Below are positions 25,291 through 34,075 of a stretch of 42,479 nt of DNA, one piece after another. Origin of the DNA: Planctomycetaceae bacterium. GTDB taxonomy: Bacteria > Planctomycetota > Planctomycetia > Pirellulales > Pirellulaceae. The number at the start of each line of letters is the position of its first letter. Within the stretch, counting starts at the first letter, position 1. The notes beneath the pieces were generated by a model. That model saw only the letters and a list, made by a program, of their open reading frames with translations. It searched no databases and was not told where the DNA came from. Position numbers and translations under genes: made by a program. Location: contig DUDC01000248.1 of the NCBI GenBank assembly GCA_012959465.1, forward strand, positions 36,773 through 79,251. Direction: 5' to 3'.

Positions 25291-25312
25291 TGATCGGTCT
25301 TGTTGATCGGTC
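25291..25312. repeat. Short direct repeat in the divergent spacer
   Basis: TGATCGGTC occurs at 25291-25299 and again at 25304-25312, a 13-base period. It lies between the divergent ATP-grasp operon and the MORN-M50 gene, where an operator could sit. No factor can be named; chance is possible. Confidence 0.3.
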
Positions 25313-25477
25313 GCTCTGGTCGGCCAATTGCGGTTAAATTGTAGTCAGTTTGGTCTTGGAGATCACGCTGGAGTCACAAGAATACAATGCCACTCGATCA
25401 CAGGCCACTGCGCTTCGCTGACGATAGGCGCCACATCGCAGCGACCATACGATCCTCATTCAGGCAAATGAGACCAA

Positions 25478-27541
25478 ATGAAGCCCGCCAAAGGAAAGAT
25501 AAAAGAGAACGCCGAACTGAAAGAGGCGTTCCGCGGCGCTTGCCTTATTTCCATTGCGGCTGGCGTCGGCGTGAGTTTCGTTGTCTCGACGTTCGGTGAG
25601 ATGATCTGGGGACTCGGCGGAGGAATCGCAGTGTCGGGGGCCTTGTTTGCAACGTTGGTCACAATAATTCGTTCTGGCGACGGGCCGGGCAACGAGGGTG
25701 AGGTCGACGAGCAGGGATTCCGTCACGGCAGATGGCGGTGGGAGTACGATGACGGAAAACTCGAGAGGGAAGAACACTACGACCACGGCGTTCGACAGGG
25801 CCCTCACCTGATGTGGTACGACAATGGAAACAACGCCGAGGAACGACACTTTGAAAACGGGAAAGTGTGTGGCGAAACGACCATCTGGCACAAGAATGGC
25901 ACAGTGCGCGAACAGTCCATCTTCGAGAACGGACGGATGAAAGGGCCGCACGTCGAGTGGTACGCGAACGGCCAGAAGAAACTCGAGTGTCATTATTTCA
26001 ATGAAGATCAGCTTGACGGGGATTGGATCGCATGGCACGAGGATGGGCAAAAAAAGATCGAGGCTCACTACGATCACGCAACGCCGGTCGACACGTGGAC
26101 TGAATGGAATTCGCAAGGACAGAGGGTCTGCGAAACGACTTTCCTGGCGGGTGTCCAGCAGGCAAACTCGACTGCTTACTTCGAGAATCCGCCGCGGCAA
26201 AAACGCCGAGCATCCCATCCGTTGCTCTTTATCGTAATGCTTGTGTTAGTTGCCTATGCGTTTTATCACGAAATTCAACCCTTCTCCTTCTTCATCCCGC
26301 TCGTCCTGGTTATTTTCATACACGAGCTGGGACACTTCACCATCGCCAAACTCGTTGGCATACCGCTCAAGACATTCGCCGTCGGCACGGGCCCAAAGGT
26401 ATTCGGCTATCACTTTCGAAATACAGCGTATGAAATACGTCTCTTTCCAATAATGGGTTACGTGCAGGAGTACCGGCTGCGAGTATCTGAGTTTAGACAT
26501 TTCAAGAACGCACGACAGTCGCCCGTTTCACCTGACGACTCAACGCAAATCGAATATTCGGAGTCTCGGCAGACAGGTTCGGCGTTTGTTTCCCGACCGC
26601 GGCGATTGTCCTACTATTTGGGCGGAGTTGGATTCAACTTTCTAACCGCTTTTGTCGTCTTGTATGTTGGGTGGTTTCATGCCCACGCAGGCTCCACTGA
26701 CGTGATTCTCGGCTTCTCCGATTCGCTGGAAAATCTTTGCCGATTCATACTATATCCGTTCGATTCAGCAACCATCGAACCGTTCGTGTTAGCCGGAGAT
26801 TTTTGGCAGATCGTGGCAATTGTTAGTCTTATCGCAGCCGTGTTCAACTTGATTCCGCTCGGGTTTCTTGACGGATTTCATGTTCTCAAGACATTAATGG
26901 GCATGGCGCTACGGAGAGAAGTACCCGACAAATGGCTGATTCCACTGAAGGTCACAGGATCGTTTTTGCTCTTCGTCCTATTGTTCTTTGAGGTCCTCTT
27001 TCAGGGCGCAGCCGTGGTTGTCGGAATCTCTCAATTCGTAGAATCACTACATACACCCGAGATTGTCGGGCAAGTGAAATCAAGCCGTTTTCTCGATGGT
27101 CCGGTCCCCTTGATCTCCGCAGAAGGCCGGCGAGAGGTCGCAGCGATAGACAACCACCGTTTCTTCCGTGTCACGTTGCAATGCAGTGGCAAGCAAGTAT
27201 TGACCACGGACGAATATTATCTCCTCTGCTTCACGGAAAAACGTGCCCCTCGCTCGGATGCGAACAAGAAAATCTACCACCGCCCTATTGGCGTCTGTTT
27301 CGGTAAGCCACACGCAAAGTCCGTGTATAACGATCGCCAGCGGGTCTCACGAGTCGAAATTCAGTCGGAAGAACCAAATTCGATGCGACACACAGTACTA
27401 TTGTCCGGCGATAAAATTACCGGCATGACGCTTTTTGATCCCGAGATTACGTTGTTATACGAGGTGAAACGCGAAGCAAAGATTTTCGAATTGCACTACG
27501 AATCAGAAATCATTCCCCTCACAACGGGCAAATCACCGTAG
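25478..27541 (+). CDS. MORN-repeat / M50 site-2 protease fusion protein
   Basis: Protein of 687 residues. Order: a helical hairpin or two membrane segments (about 20-65); about six MORN-like repeats (80-225) of the form 'G.W..WY.NGQK..E..Y.NG'; then an M50 protease core. The first core helix holds IHELGHFTIAK with His282, Glu283 and His286; the later FNLIPLGFLDGFHVL (about 456-470) holds the third zinc ligand Asp465. More membrane helices lie between and after these. A C-terminal soluble domain (about 525-687) is not recognised. No PDZ domain is evident where RseP-type proteases have one. The ATG lacks a strong ribosome binding site. Catalysis inside the membrane is expected from the motifs; substrate unknown. 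Confidence 0.85.
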   Translation: MKPAKGKIKENAELKEAFRGACLISIAAGVGVSFVVSTFGEMIWGLGGGIAVSGALFATLVTIIRSGDGPGNEGEVDEQGFRHGRWRWEYDDGKLEREEHYDHGVRQGPHLMWYDNGNNAEERHFENGKVCGETTIWHKNGTVREQSIFENGRMKGPHVEWYANGQKKLECHYFNEDQLDGDWIAWHEDGQKKIEAHYDHATPVDTWTEWNSQGQRVCETTFLAGVQQANSTAYFENPPRQKRRASHPLLFIVMLVLVAYAFYHEIQPFSFFIPLVLVIFIHELGHFTIAKLVGIPLKTFAVGTGPKVFGYHFRNTAYEIRLFPIMGYVQEYRLRVSEFRHFKNARQSPVSPDDSTQIEYSESRQTGSAFVSRPRRLSYYLGGVGFNFLTAFVVLYVGWFHAHAGSTDVILGFSDSLENLCRFILYPFDSATIEPFVLAGDFWQIVAIVSLIAAVFNLIPLGFLDGFHVLKTLMGMALRREVPDKWLIPLKVTGSFLLFVLLFFEVLFQGAAVVVGISQFVESLHTPEIVGQVKSSRFLDGPVPLISAEGRREVAAIDNHRFFRVTLQCSGKQVLTTDEYYLLCFTEKRAPRSDANKKIYHRPIGVCFGKPHAKSVYNDRQRVSRVEIQSEEPNSMRHTVLLSGDKITGMTLFDPEITLLYEVKREAKIFELHYESEIIPLTTGKSP

Positions 27542-27590
27542 GTCATATTCGACCGGGCCTTGTAGACTCGCAACCGGAGAGTTCGACGTT

Positions 27591-27926
27591 ATGGCATCCG
27601 ACAATCAGAGTAGATTTGGATTTTCGTTGGAGCAACTTCCCTGGGTGCAACGATCGCCGGGGATGCGAGAAAAAGTCTATGAACACGGTGACCGACGATT
27701 TCGCATTGTCGAATTCACAGCGGCGTTTCGTGAGCCCGATTGGTGTGTCGAAGAACACGTGGGCTACGTCCTAGATGGCGAAATTGACGTCCTGGTCGAT
27801 GGACACACGGTGACCTATCGAAAGAAAGGCGTGGTCGACCTCCCGTCTGGCACGCGCCACCGGCACAACCAAACGGTCGAGACCGCCACGTTGTTTCTTA
27901 TCGAGACGAGCGGGGAGTCATCGTGA
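27591..27926 (+). CDS. Cupin-domain protein
   Basis: Small single-domain cupin of 111 residues. The barrel motifs are seen as EEHVGYVLDGEIDVLVDGH (usual 'G.....GxxxH..E...VL.G' is changed, with Glu-Glu-His) and VDLPSGTRHRHNQ, where the second metal-binding His is found. A GGAGAG site lies upstream. Its stop overlaps the GTG start of the DinB-like gene (GTGA), so both are made together. Function unknown; cupins of this size often bind a small ligand or metal. Confidence 0.8.
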   Translation: MASDNQSRFGFSLEQLPWVQRSPGMREKVYEHGDRRFRIVEFTAAFREPDWCVEEHVGYVLDGEIDVLVDGHTVTYRKKGVVDLPSGTRHRHNQTVETATLFLIETSGESS

Positions 27927-28414
27927 GTATCGCAGCCCACGTAGTCTCCATGCTAGCGCTGCCTGATCTTATTGTCAGACGCTACCTTGAAGATCTGACC
28001 AACGACGATTTGTTGGTCAGGCCGTACGCCAACATGAATCATATCGCATGGCAACTTGGTCATTTGATCGCATCGGAAAACTCCCATGTCAATCAAGTTT
28101 TCCCGGACTCGATGCCTGCACTGCCAGCTGAGTTCGCTGCCAAACACTCGAATGAGACCGCGGCCAGCGACGAACGTTCGCGTTTCTATACCAAATCAGA
28201 ATACATCAACCTGATGGGTGAACAGCGAAACGGATCGATCGCCGTATTGAAGGAACTCACTGATGAACAGCTCTCGAGGCCTTCACCCGAATCCTTGCGC
28301 TACTTCGGACCGACGGTGAGTTCCATCTTTGCTGGCGAGTCAGCACATTGGATGATGCACGCCGGTCAGTGGGCCGTCGTGCGACGCAAATTGGGGAAAC
28401 CGCCATTATTTTAG
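27923..28414 (+). CDS. DinB-like metal-binding protein
   Basis: Four-helix protein of 163 residues of the DinB/YfiT superfamily. The three metal-binding histidines are in place: His47 in WQLGHL, and His142 and His146 in SAHWMMHAGQW. Family members include thiol transferases using bacillithiol or similar cofactors, and many unknowns. It is translationally coupled to the cupin gene. The transcript probably ends at the hairpin 28434-28458. Cofactor and substrate unknown. Confidence 0.83.
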   Translation: MSIAAHVVSMLALPDLIVRRYLEDLTNDDLLVRPYANMNHIAWQLGHLIASENSHVNQVFPDSMPALPAEFAAKHSNETAASDERSRFYTKSEYINLMGEQRNGSIAVLKELTDEQLSRPSPESLRYFGPTVSSIFAGESAHWMMHAGQWAVVRRKLGKPPLF

Positions 28415-28433
28415 TGGCGTGGCTGATGACAAT

Positions 28434-28458
28434 CCCCACCGGAACAGGGCCGGTGGGG
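28434..28458. terminator. Strong hairpin shared by convergent genes
   Basis: CCCCACCGG (28434-28442), loop AACAGGG, CCGGTGGGG (28450-28458): a perfect 9-bp GC-rich stem 20 bases after the DinB stop and about 30 bases after the stop of the convergent gene. There is no T-tract on either strand, so it may act with Rho or as an RNA 3'-end stabiliser. Confidence 0.6.
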
Positions 28459-28490
28459 AAATTGCATGATGTCGAATAATTAACAAGCTG

Positions 28491-29777
28491 CTAGCGGTCA
28501 ACTCTCGCGTCAATCTCTTTTAGGTCGATAAGTCTCTTTTCCAGAGCGTCCTTCAGTTTCGCGATCTCTTCTTCGAGCTGACTGATTCGTTTGACTTGTT
28601 CTTCGATCCCCGCTCGTTCTTTGCCCGTCTTTTCCTTACGTGGTCGTTCTTTCTGCGCTCGCTCTTTCGCATTTCCGCGTCCACCAGCAGAGAGTTTTTC
28701 GACGAGATTGCGGACCAACGCTGTGTTTCTTTGGTTGCCGAATTCTCTCCAGAGACCTGCGGCCACCGCAAGCGCTTCGACCGTCTGCTCAAGTTTAGGC
28801 TCACGTTCCAAAACATACTTGGCCTCTTTTCCCTTCAGCGTTTTCAATCGGATCTGCCGCGCTTGGATCGCCCGGTTGACTATGTCGACCGAGTCTCTCC
28901 GTTCGCCTTCTCGCAGCGCAGCCAATGCGATTTGCATCACTTCGATCTGACCAGCGGCAACCTTTTGCTCTGTACTCTCGCGTTTCACGGCTGCCTTTTC
29001 GCCCTTCTCGCTCCCGCTCCCGCCCTGTTTCCCCTTCTGGCCACGTTTCTGCTGGGCCCGTAAACGAACCATCAGTTGTTCAGCCAGGTTGCCGACCGCA
29101 CCCGCCTCCTCTTTCTTACCGGCCTCACGAAGTTTTCGTGACGCGAACATCATCAACTCGACACGTTGGCCAAGTTTGGGCGCCGTCTCACGGACCTTAG
29201 CCGCCTTTTCATTGCGAACACCTTCCAATGCCAACTCCTGCGCATGGATCGTGTGCTCGATCATTCCGGCCAAGTCTTTCCTATCAGCATCCAGTAGGGC
29301 TTGCATAGCAATCCGCATGACTTTGATCTGACCCAGGACAACTTCACGTTCGTTCTTATCTCCGCGATTGTGTTTTTCGGTGGCCGCCGCTTTCTTTTGA
29401 AGTTCCGCAACCACGCGTTCGATCGCTTTCGCTTGATCGATCCGACCCAAGGCGCGCAGCGATGCGGCCCCGGCCTTCAAACCGCTCAGAATCTCTTTTT
29501 GATTACCATCCGACTGCTTGCGGGTAGATTTCTCGTTAGCTTCCGCGAAACGGGCCCTCAGTTGTTGGACCTGCTTGAGAAGAAACTCCGCTTTGTCGGC
29601 AGCTCCGACACTCTGCAGTCGCTCCGCTTCTTTCAACATCGCTACAATCTTCTTTTCGAAAACCTCGTTCTCACTCTGACCTCTGACGAACGTCGGCGTT
29701 GCCAGCGACATTATTGCCGCAAAGATCAGCGTGGACGTTACTACGACGGTTTTGAATGTTCGTTGGTTCATTGTCAT
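28491..29777 (-). CDS. Secreted helical repeat protein, unknown function
   Basis: Protein of 428 residues with a signal peptide (VVVTSTLIFAAIMSLATPTFVRG, about 10-33, read as a hydrophobic core and likely cleavage after ATPTFVRG). The mature part is helical and highly charged. Two copies of a module of about 95 residues are visible: one starts VLGQIKVMRIAMQALL (about 146), the other AAGQIEVMQIALAALR (about 275); both continue with PKL.Q.VE and end with a V.NL.E.L block. A shorter first copy may lie around 40-130. A lysine/glutamate-rich low-complexity linker and a C-terminal coiled coil (QLEEEIAKLKDALEKRL) follow. No known family recognised. An ATG two codons in (29771) is also possible. Confidence 0.8.
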   Translation of the reverse strand: MTMNQRTFKTVVVTSTLIFAAIMSLATPTFVRGQSENEVFEKKIVAMLKEAERLQSVGAADKAEFLLKQVQQLRARFAEANEKSTRKQSDGNQKEILSGLKAGAASLRALGRIDQAKAIERVVAELQKKAAATEKHNRGDKNEREVVLGQIKVMRIAMQALLDADRKDLAGMIEHTIHAQELALEGVRNEKAAKVRETAPKLGQRVELMMFASRKLREAGKKEEAGAVGNLAEQLMVRLRAQQKRGQKGKQGGSGSEKGEKAAVKRESTEQKVAAGQIEVMQIALAALREGERRDSVDIVNRAIQARQIRLKTLKGKEAKYVLEREPKLEQTVEALAVAAGLWREFGNQRNTALVRNLVEKLSAGGRGNAKERAQKERPRKEKTGKERAGIEEQVKRISQLEEEIAKLKDALEKRLIDLKEIDARVDR

Positions 29778-30112
29778 GCGCCTTGCTATTTCTGCAGTGC
29801 CGTGAGGAGCAGGATTCTAACTTCGGTGTGCAAAGACCGAAGATAGCTAGAGCGTAAGAAGTCGACCTCTGATTGCAAGTTTCTTACAAAAATTGGTAGT
29901 GGATAAAGGCCAATTTCACCTAGGAACGGTTGCCGTCGAGTTCGTGGCTGATCATGAGCCGGAAGTCTGAACTCAATCGGTGGACAAATCGTACATCTAT
30001 TGGCTCCCCCGTCACGTCAGATCAATTGCGAACTTGACACCCGCTTGTTCGACGTTGCACATTGCGGTGGGGTACGTCGACAAAGCAGCTTCTACTTAAG
30101 GCAAGATTGCGA
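29778..30112. other. Divergent spacer, no gene recognised
   Basis: This gap lies between the divergent repeat-protein and DUF4173-like genes. TTGACA occurs at 30034-30039 on the plus strand, but the bases 17 downstream (GCACAT) are a poor -10. Nothing else was recognised. Confidence 0.3.
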
Positions 30113-31750
30113 ATGGCCCGCGAGCAAGATCCAAACATGCTTGGCAGCGAGGATTTGGCTGCCAGTTCCGCGCCGCCTCAACAGGATGCCGAACGACCGA
30201 TCGCAGCAATCGAGAGGCCTCCCGTTAGTTGGAGGGAGTTCCTGGCGGTGGGAGGTATTGTTCTGCTTGCCGATTACACGCTCTTTTGGGGGCACGGTTA
30301 CGCCGGCTGTGGTGCGTTCTTTGTGTTTGCCTCGACGTTGCTATTCGCCGGCATGCCCTCGCCGCGTTATTCGAGACACGTTTGGGTCTGCAGCGGAATG
30401 ATGATCCTGGTCACCGCGAAGTTGCTGTGGTGCGGATCGCCGCTCGCTGTCTTCTTTGGCGCCGCACTTGTCGTCGCAATTGCCATGAGTGCGAAGGGGA
30501 AAACGCCATTTGTCCTCGGACTAATCGTCTATGCCTCGCAGACAATACAGGCTGGCTGCTTGGGAATCGAACATTATTTCCGGTCTCTGACGCGGCTGTC
30601 GCCGAATATCCCCCGAGGTAATTGGCTAAACATCGCTTTGCCGGCGGTCACCGTGGCAACGTTCGGTGGACTGTTCATCTTGGCCAATCCAGACCTGGCA
30701 ACGGCGTTCGGTGACGGGTTTGACTGGTTCGTCAACAATCTAAGCCGGTTGTTGTTCGATCGATTGCCGACACCGCTGGAATTTGTTTTTTGGGCAGCTG
30801 TAGGCTGGGTGACAATCGGTTTGCTCCGCCCCGTTGCGATAGCGGCGATCGACGAGGAAGACGAGGATTATGTTCTGGCAACAACTGCACACGAAAACGC
30901 TCCGTTGTATTTTCCGTTTCGCAACATGCTGATCATGGTGATCGGCTTGTTTGCCATCTATTTAGTTTTTGAATTCTCTACACTTTGGTTCCGAGAGTTC
31001 CCAAGAGGATTTCACTACTCAGGTTACGCTCACCAAGGAGCTGCCTGGCTGACTGTCGCACTTGCCCTGGCGACCGTTATCCTGTCGCTCGTGTTTCGTG
31101 GTTCGGTGTGGTGTGACCCGCGACTACCTAGACTTCGCAAACTCGCCTGGGCCTGGTCGCTCGAAAATGTCCTGCTGGCGCTCGCTGTTTACAATCGTCT
31201 GTTCATTTACGTCGGCTTCAACGGAATGACACGGATGCGGATTATTGGCGTGTTGGGAATTACAGCCGTCCTCGTCGGCTTCATCGTCGTGCTACTGAAA
31301 ATTGCCCACAACCGCAGTTTTGGTTGGCTGATTCGCCGTCAACTGTTGACACTATCGGTGTCAGTTTACGTTTTCGCACTCACGCCGCTCGACACCATCG
31401 TCGTCAGGTACAACGTGCATCGCATACTTGACGGTGACCTCGCGCCAAGCGTTCAAATCAGTGTGCATCCAATCAATTCGGAAGGCGTGGCTTTACTTCG
31501 ACCGCTACTGAATTGCTCCAACAAGACGATAAGTGAAGGCATCGCGGCAATGCTAGCTGATCGCGAAGAACATGCTATCGATCGGGCGATTGTCCAGCAA
31601 CGTGACGGTTGGACAGCGTACCAGATTGCCGACACCTGGCTGCTGAATGAACTAAAATCTCACCGGAGCGAATGGGCGAGATTTCGTGATCCAATCGCCA
31701 GGGAAAAGGCCCTCGATGCGTTCCAGAAGTACGTTTACCAGTGGTACTGA
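30113..31750 (+). CDS. DUF4173/DUF4153-like multi-spanning membrane protein
   Basis: Protein of 545 residues with about 12 membrane segments after a soluble N-terminus of about 50 residues. The block FREFPRGFHYSGYAHQGAAW (about 300-320) followed by LTVALALATVILSLVFRG matches the pattern of DUF4173/DUF4153 proteins, in which a conserved Tyr-Ala-His sits before a helix. The last 100 residues are soluble. A short AAGG lies before the ATG at 30113; the frame continues upstream to 30062 without recognisable content. Function unknown for the family. Confidence 0.75.
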   Translation: MAREQDPNMLGSEDLAASSAPPQQDAERPIAAIERPPVSWREFLAVGGIVLLADYTLFWGHGYAGCGAFFVFASTLLFAGMPSPRYSRHVWVCSGMMILVTAKLLWCGSPLAVFFGAALVVAIAMSAKGKTPFVLGLIVYASQTIQAGCLGIEHYFRSLTRLSPNIPRGNWLNIALPAVTVATFGGLFILANPDLATAFGDGFDWFVNNLSRLLFDRLPTPLEFVFWAAVGWVTIGLLRPVAIAAIDEEDEDYVLATTAHENAPLYFPFRNMLIMVIGLFAIYLVFEFSTLWFREFPRGFHYSGYAHQGAAWLTVALALATVILSLVFRGSVWCDPRLPRLRKLAWAWSLENVLLALAVYNRLFIYVGFNGMTRMRIIGVLGITAVLVGFIVVLLKIAHNRSFGWLIRRQLLTLSVSVYVFALTPLDTIVVRYNVHRILDGDLAPSVQISVHPINSEGVALLRPLLNCSNKTISEGIAAMLADREEHAIDRAIVQQRDGWTAYQIADTWLLNELKSHRSEWARFRDPIAREKALDAFQKYVYQWY

Positions 31751-32036
31751 CCGGAATGTGCCTACTGTCGTTTTTCAACTGCTCAGGAGATGAAACAGGC
31801 CGTCGATCATTTTGGCAAAGATAAGACTCAAGGGCAACGGACGCCGTGAGGCTATTGAAGATATTGTGTGGACGTTAGTGAATTCGAAAGAGTTTCTTTT
31901 CTTGGACTGAACTCTGTCGTTCCGAAATAGGGACGAGTTGTCACCGCTTTTAACTGGCTTTAACCAAGTACCGCGCGTTGTTTGGTCGCGACCAGAGCAT
32001 GGCGATGGGCGAAACTGAGAAATTCTCATGGATCTG
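31751..32036. other. Spacer before the ECF sigma operon with palindromes
   Basis: No gene is supported. Two perfect palindromes lie close to the ECF promoter: TGGTCGCGACCA (31983-31994) and TGAGAA-A-TTCTCA (32016-32028). The second ends eight bases before the likely -35 and could be an operator site. Confidence 0.4.
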
Positions 32037-32064
32037 GGAATAAACTATTGGCGGCTGCGTAGTA
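32037..32064 (+). promoter_or_regulatory. Probable ECF-type promoter of the sigma operon
   Basis: GGAAT (32037-32041) followed after 16 bases by CGTAGTA (32058-32064) has the two-part layout of ECF promoters ('GGAA' -35, 'CGT' -10). Transcription would start near 32070, leaving a leader of about 23 bases before the GTG at 32093. ECF operons are often self-activated, which fits. Confidence 0.5.
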
Positions 32065-32092
32065 CTCTACACAGACCCGATGGAACCGAACC

Positions 32093-32602
32093 GTGAACGC
32101 GACAGTGGAAACAGATTTCCCCGAGCAACTTGTAGATTTGGGCCACGACGGCTTCGCTCTCGCAATGCGTTGGCTTCGCCATCGCGAAGATGCCGCCGAT
32201 GCGGTTCAAGACGCTATTCGCTCGGCGCTCCGTCACCGACGCTCGTTTGACCCTCAAAAAGGGAATTGCCGGGCATGGTTCTTCAAAATACTCAAGAACC
32301 GTTGTATTGACATGTTGCGGAAAAACAAACGCCAGGCGTCCGGTGATTTCGATGGTGAGGGATTGCCTTCACCAATGCGATCTCCAGCCGAAGTAGCACA
32401 ACACAACGAAATGGCGGAGATACTTCTACGCGAGATTCATGCAATGGATGAAACACAACGCGAGCTGATCTTGCTCCGTGATTTCCACGGCTTGAGCTAC
32501 AACGAAATCGCCATGGCTTTGTCAATTCAAGTGGGCACGGTCATGTCGCGGCTACATCGGGCGAGAAAACAACTGAAACAGAGAATGGAACCACATAGGT
32601 GA
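32093..32602 (+). CDS. ECF-type RNA polymerase sigma factor
   Basis: Sigma-70 family ECF factor of 169 residues. Region 2 is seen as LRHREDAADAVQDAIRSAL with AWFFKILKNRCIDMLRK (core binding and -10 recognition); region 4 as LILLRDFHGLSYNEIAMALSI with the helix-turn-helix end VGTVMSRLHRARKQL. The GTG start at 32093 lies 23 bases after the predicted transcription start. A zinc-finger anti-sigma gene follows after four bases, and a YbjQ gene after that, giving a three-gene stress-response unit. Signal and regulon unknown. Confidence 0.92.
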   Translation: MNATVETDFPEQLVDLGHDGFALAMRWLRHREDAADAVQDAIRSALRHRRSFDPQKGNCRAWFFKILKNRCIDMLRKNKRQASGDFDGEGLPSPMRSPAEVAQHNEMAEILLREIHAMDETQRELILLRDFHGLSYNEIAMALSIQVGTVMSRLHRARKQLKQRMEPHR

Positions 32603-32606
32603 TCCC

Positions 32607-33044
32607 ATGGAGTCGTGCAAAAGAGTGGAACAGATGCTGTCCGGCTACTTGGACGGCGAATTAACTCAAGGCGATCGGCAACGCGTTGAAGTACACATCG
32701 ATGCGTGCCCATCATGCAAGAGAGTCTACGACGATTTGTCGGAATTGCAGGACCAAGTCGGTCAACTAAAACTGGATCGAATGTCTCCTAGTGAATGGAG
32801 TAGTATCATGAGTAACGTCCCGATCAAGGGCAGCCGGAGCATCGGTTGGATCCTACTTATTGCGGGGTCGGTCATTATCAGCATCTATGGTATGTGGGAA
32901 TTTGCCACCGATGACACAGTTCCCGCTTTGGTCAAGACATCTCTGTTTTCCATTTATCTCGGCCTGGCTTTTCTGCTGGTTTCCGTCGGTTGGCAGCGAC
33001 TTGTCGAACGAAAAACAGACAAATATAAGGACATCGAAATATGA
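32607..33044 (+). CDS. Zinc-finger anti-sigma factor, membrane-anchored
   Basis: Protein of 145 residues. The N-terminal zf-HC2/ASD domain has Cys4 and the H-x3-C-x2-C motif (His30, Cys34, Cys37), the usual sign of a ZAS anti-sigma factor that holds its sigma factor inactive. Two membrane segments follow (about 78-97 and 108-129), leaving only a short loop outside, so it is unlikely to sense large ligands. The gene follows the sigma gene by four bases and its TGA overlaps the ATG of the YbjQ gene (ATGA). Release by proteolysis is typical of the class but not shown here. Confidence 0.9.
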   Translation: MESCKRVEQMLSGYLDGELTQGDRQRVEVHIDACPSCKRVYDDLSELQDQVGQLKLDRMSPSEWSSIMSNVPIKGSRSIGWILLIAGSVIISIYGMWEFATDDTVPALVKTSLFSIYLGLAFLLVSVGWQRLVERKTDKYKDIEI

Positions 33045-33364
33045 AGAGGATCATCGTAGTATCGTCCCCTGAATTACCGGGGAAGAAGATCGTTTCAACG
33101 CTCGGACTCGTACGCGGAAACACGATCCGCGCTCGCCACATTGGCAAGGATATCATGGCCGCGTTCCGCAATCTGGTTGGCGGAGAGATCCATGAATACG
33201 GCAAGCTAATGGGCGAGAGTCGGGAACAGGCCCTAGATCGAATGGTGGAAGAAGCCGAGGAACTCGGTGCGAATGCAATCATCAGCGTACAGTTCACCAC
33301 ATCGGTCATCATGAACGGGGCGGCCGAGTTCCTGGCATACGGAACTGCTGTGATCGTCGAATAG
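33041..33364 (+). CDS. YbjQ-family protein (UPF0145)
   Basis: Protein of 107 residues of the YbjQ family, which forms oligomeric rings and is described as putative heavy-metal binding. Recognised blocks: LVRGNTIRARHIGKDI, FRNLVGGEIHEYGKLM, EAEELGANAIISVQFTTS and AYGTAVIVE. It is translationally coupled to the anti-sigma gene, so it is a candidate target or cofactor of the sigma response. No family function is firmly known. Confidence 0.9.
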   Translation: MKRIIVVSSPELPGKKIVSTLGLVRGNTIRARHIGKDIMAAFRNLVGGEIHEYGKLMGESREQALDRMVEEAEELGANAIISVQFTTSVIMNGAAEFLAYGTAVIVE

Positions 33365-33466
33365 TCGATTCGTCTGAATTCGCAACCCGAATCGCAAACG
33401 AGGTTGATATGTCTCGGTCGACATTCGTCGCTTGCCTTGCCCCTCAATATCGTGGCACGACTTCCA

Positions 33467-34075
33467 TTAGTTCGTCGGTGTCAGGCGTTGCAAGTCGAGC
33501 ACCCAACCGGGCGTGTTTTCGACATAGGCTTTGATGTGCTTCCGACGAGTAAAATAGTAAAATGCGTTGAACCCTTGGAAGACCCCAGTAAGCATGATCA
33601 CCGCGCCATAGAGCCCGGCCACCAGCATTTTGTAATACCGATCAAACTGCTCGGCCGAGTTAAAGGCGACGCTCAGCTCTGGTTTTGCTTTCAATTCGGC
33701 GGTAAATGGACCGTCGCTCGTTAGGCTCACGACGAGCATCCAGGTGCAATAGGAGATGATCAAGACCAGGAATCCGACTTGATTCCAACCGAGTAATACA
33801 GGCGCCTCTTGATCGAATTGTAAAAGTCGCTTTCGGCCCCGAAACTCATTGTATGTGACGATTGAAAGCCCGATCGTGACGATGAACCCCGACAGACTAA
33901 AGATCGCGAACGGCGCCGAACAGAACGCAATGATGCCGGTCATCCAACCGTTGAATGCGGCAACCGACGCAGCTTTGCGTATGATCTTGGCGCGGTCATA
34001 TGCAGCGGTAACTTCGCGCTGGTGTGATTGAGTCAACGGACCATCTGAATCGGTCGTGATGGTTGCAACGGCCAT
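33467..34075 (-). CDS. Unknown membrane protein
   Basis: Protein of 202 residues with four predicted membrane segments (FNGWMTGIIAFCSAPFAIFSL, GFIVTIGLSIVTY, VGFLVLIISYCTWMLVV, and LVAGLYGAVIMLTGVFQGF, read as hydrophobic stretches). A cytosolic N-terminus with DRAKIIRKA and a C-terminal tail with YYFTRRKHIKAYVENTPGW complete it. I do not recognise the family by function; similar small proteins are common in planctomycetes. It stands alone between two plus-strand genes. Confidence 0.75.
   Translation of the reverse strand: MAVATITTDSDGPLTQSHQREVTAAYDRAKIIRKAASVAAFNGWMTGIIAFCSAPFAIFSLSGFIVTIGLSIVTYNEFRGRKRLLQFDQEAPVLLGWNQVGFLVLIISYCTWMLVVSLTSDGPFTAELKAKPELSVAFNSAEQFDRYYKMLVAGLYGAVIMLTGVFQGFNAFYYFTRRKHIKAYVENTPGWVLDLQRLTPTN

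Noticed and set aside
29301..29846. 181-residue plus-strand frame antisense to the repeat protein
   Set aside because: Composition (Phe/Arg-rich) is what the complement of Lys/Glu-rich codons gives; a shadow frame.
30034..30062. TTGACA as promoter for the DUF4173-like gene
   Set aside because: The -10 position reads GCACAT, too poor to support.
31775..32029. 84-residue minus-strand frame before the sigma operon
   Set aside because: Runs through the likely regulatory region and has no family features.
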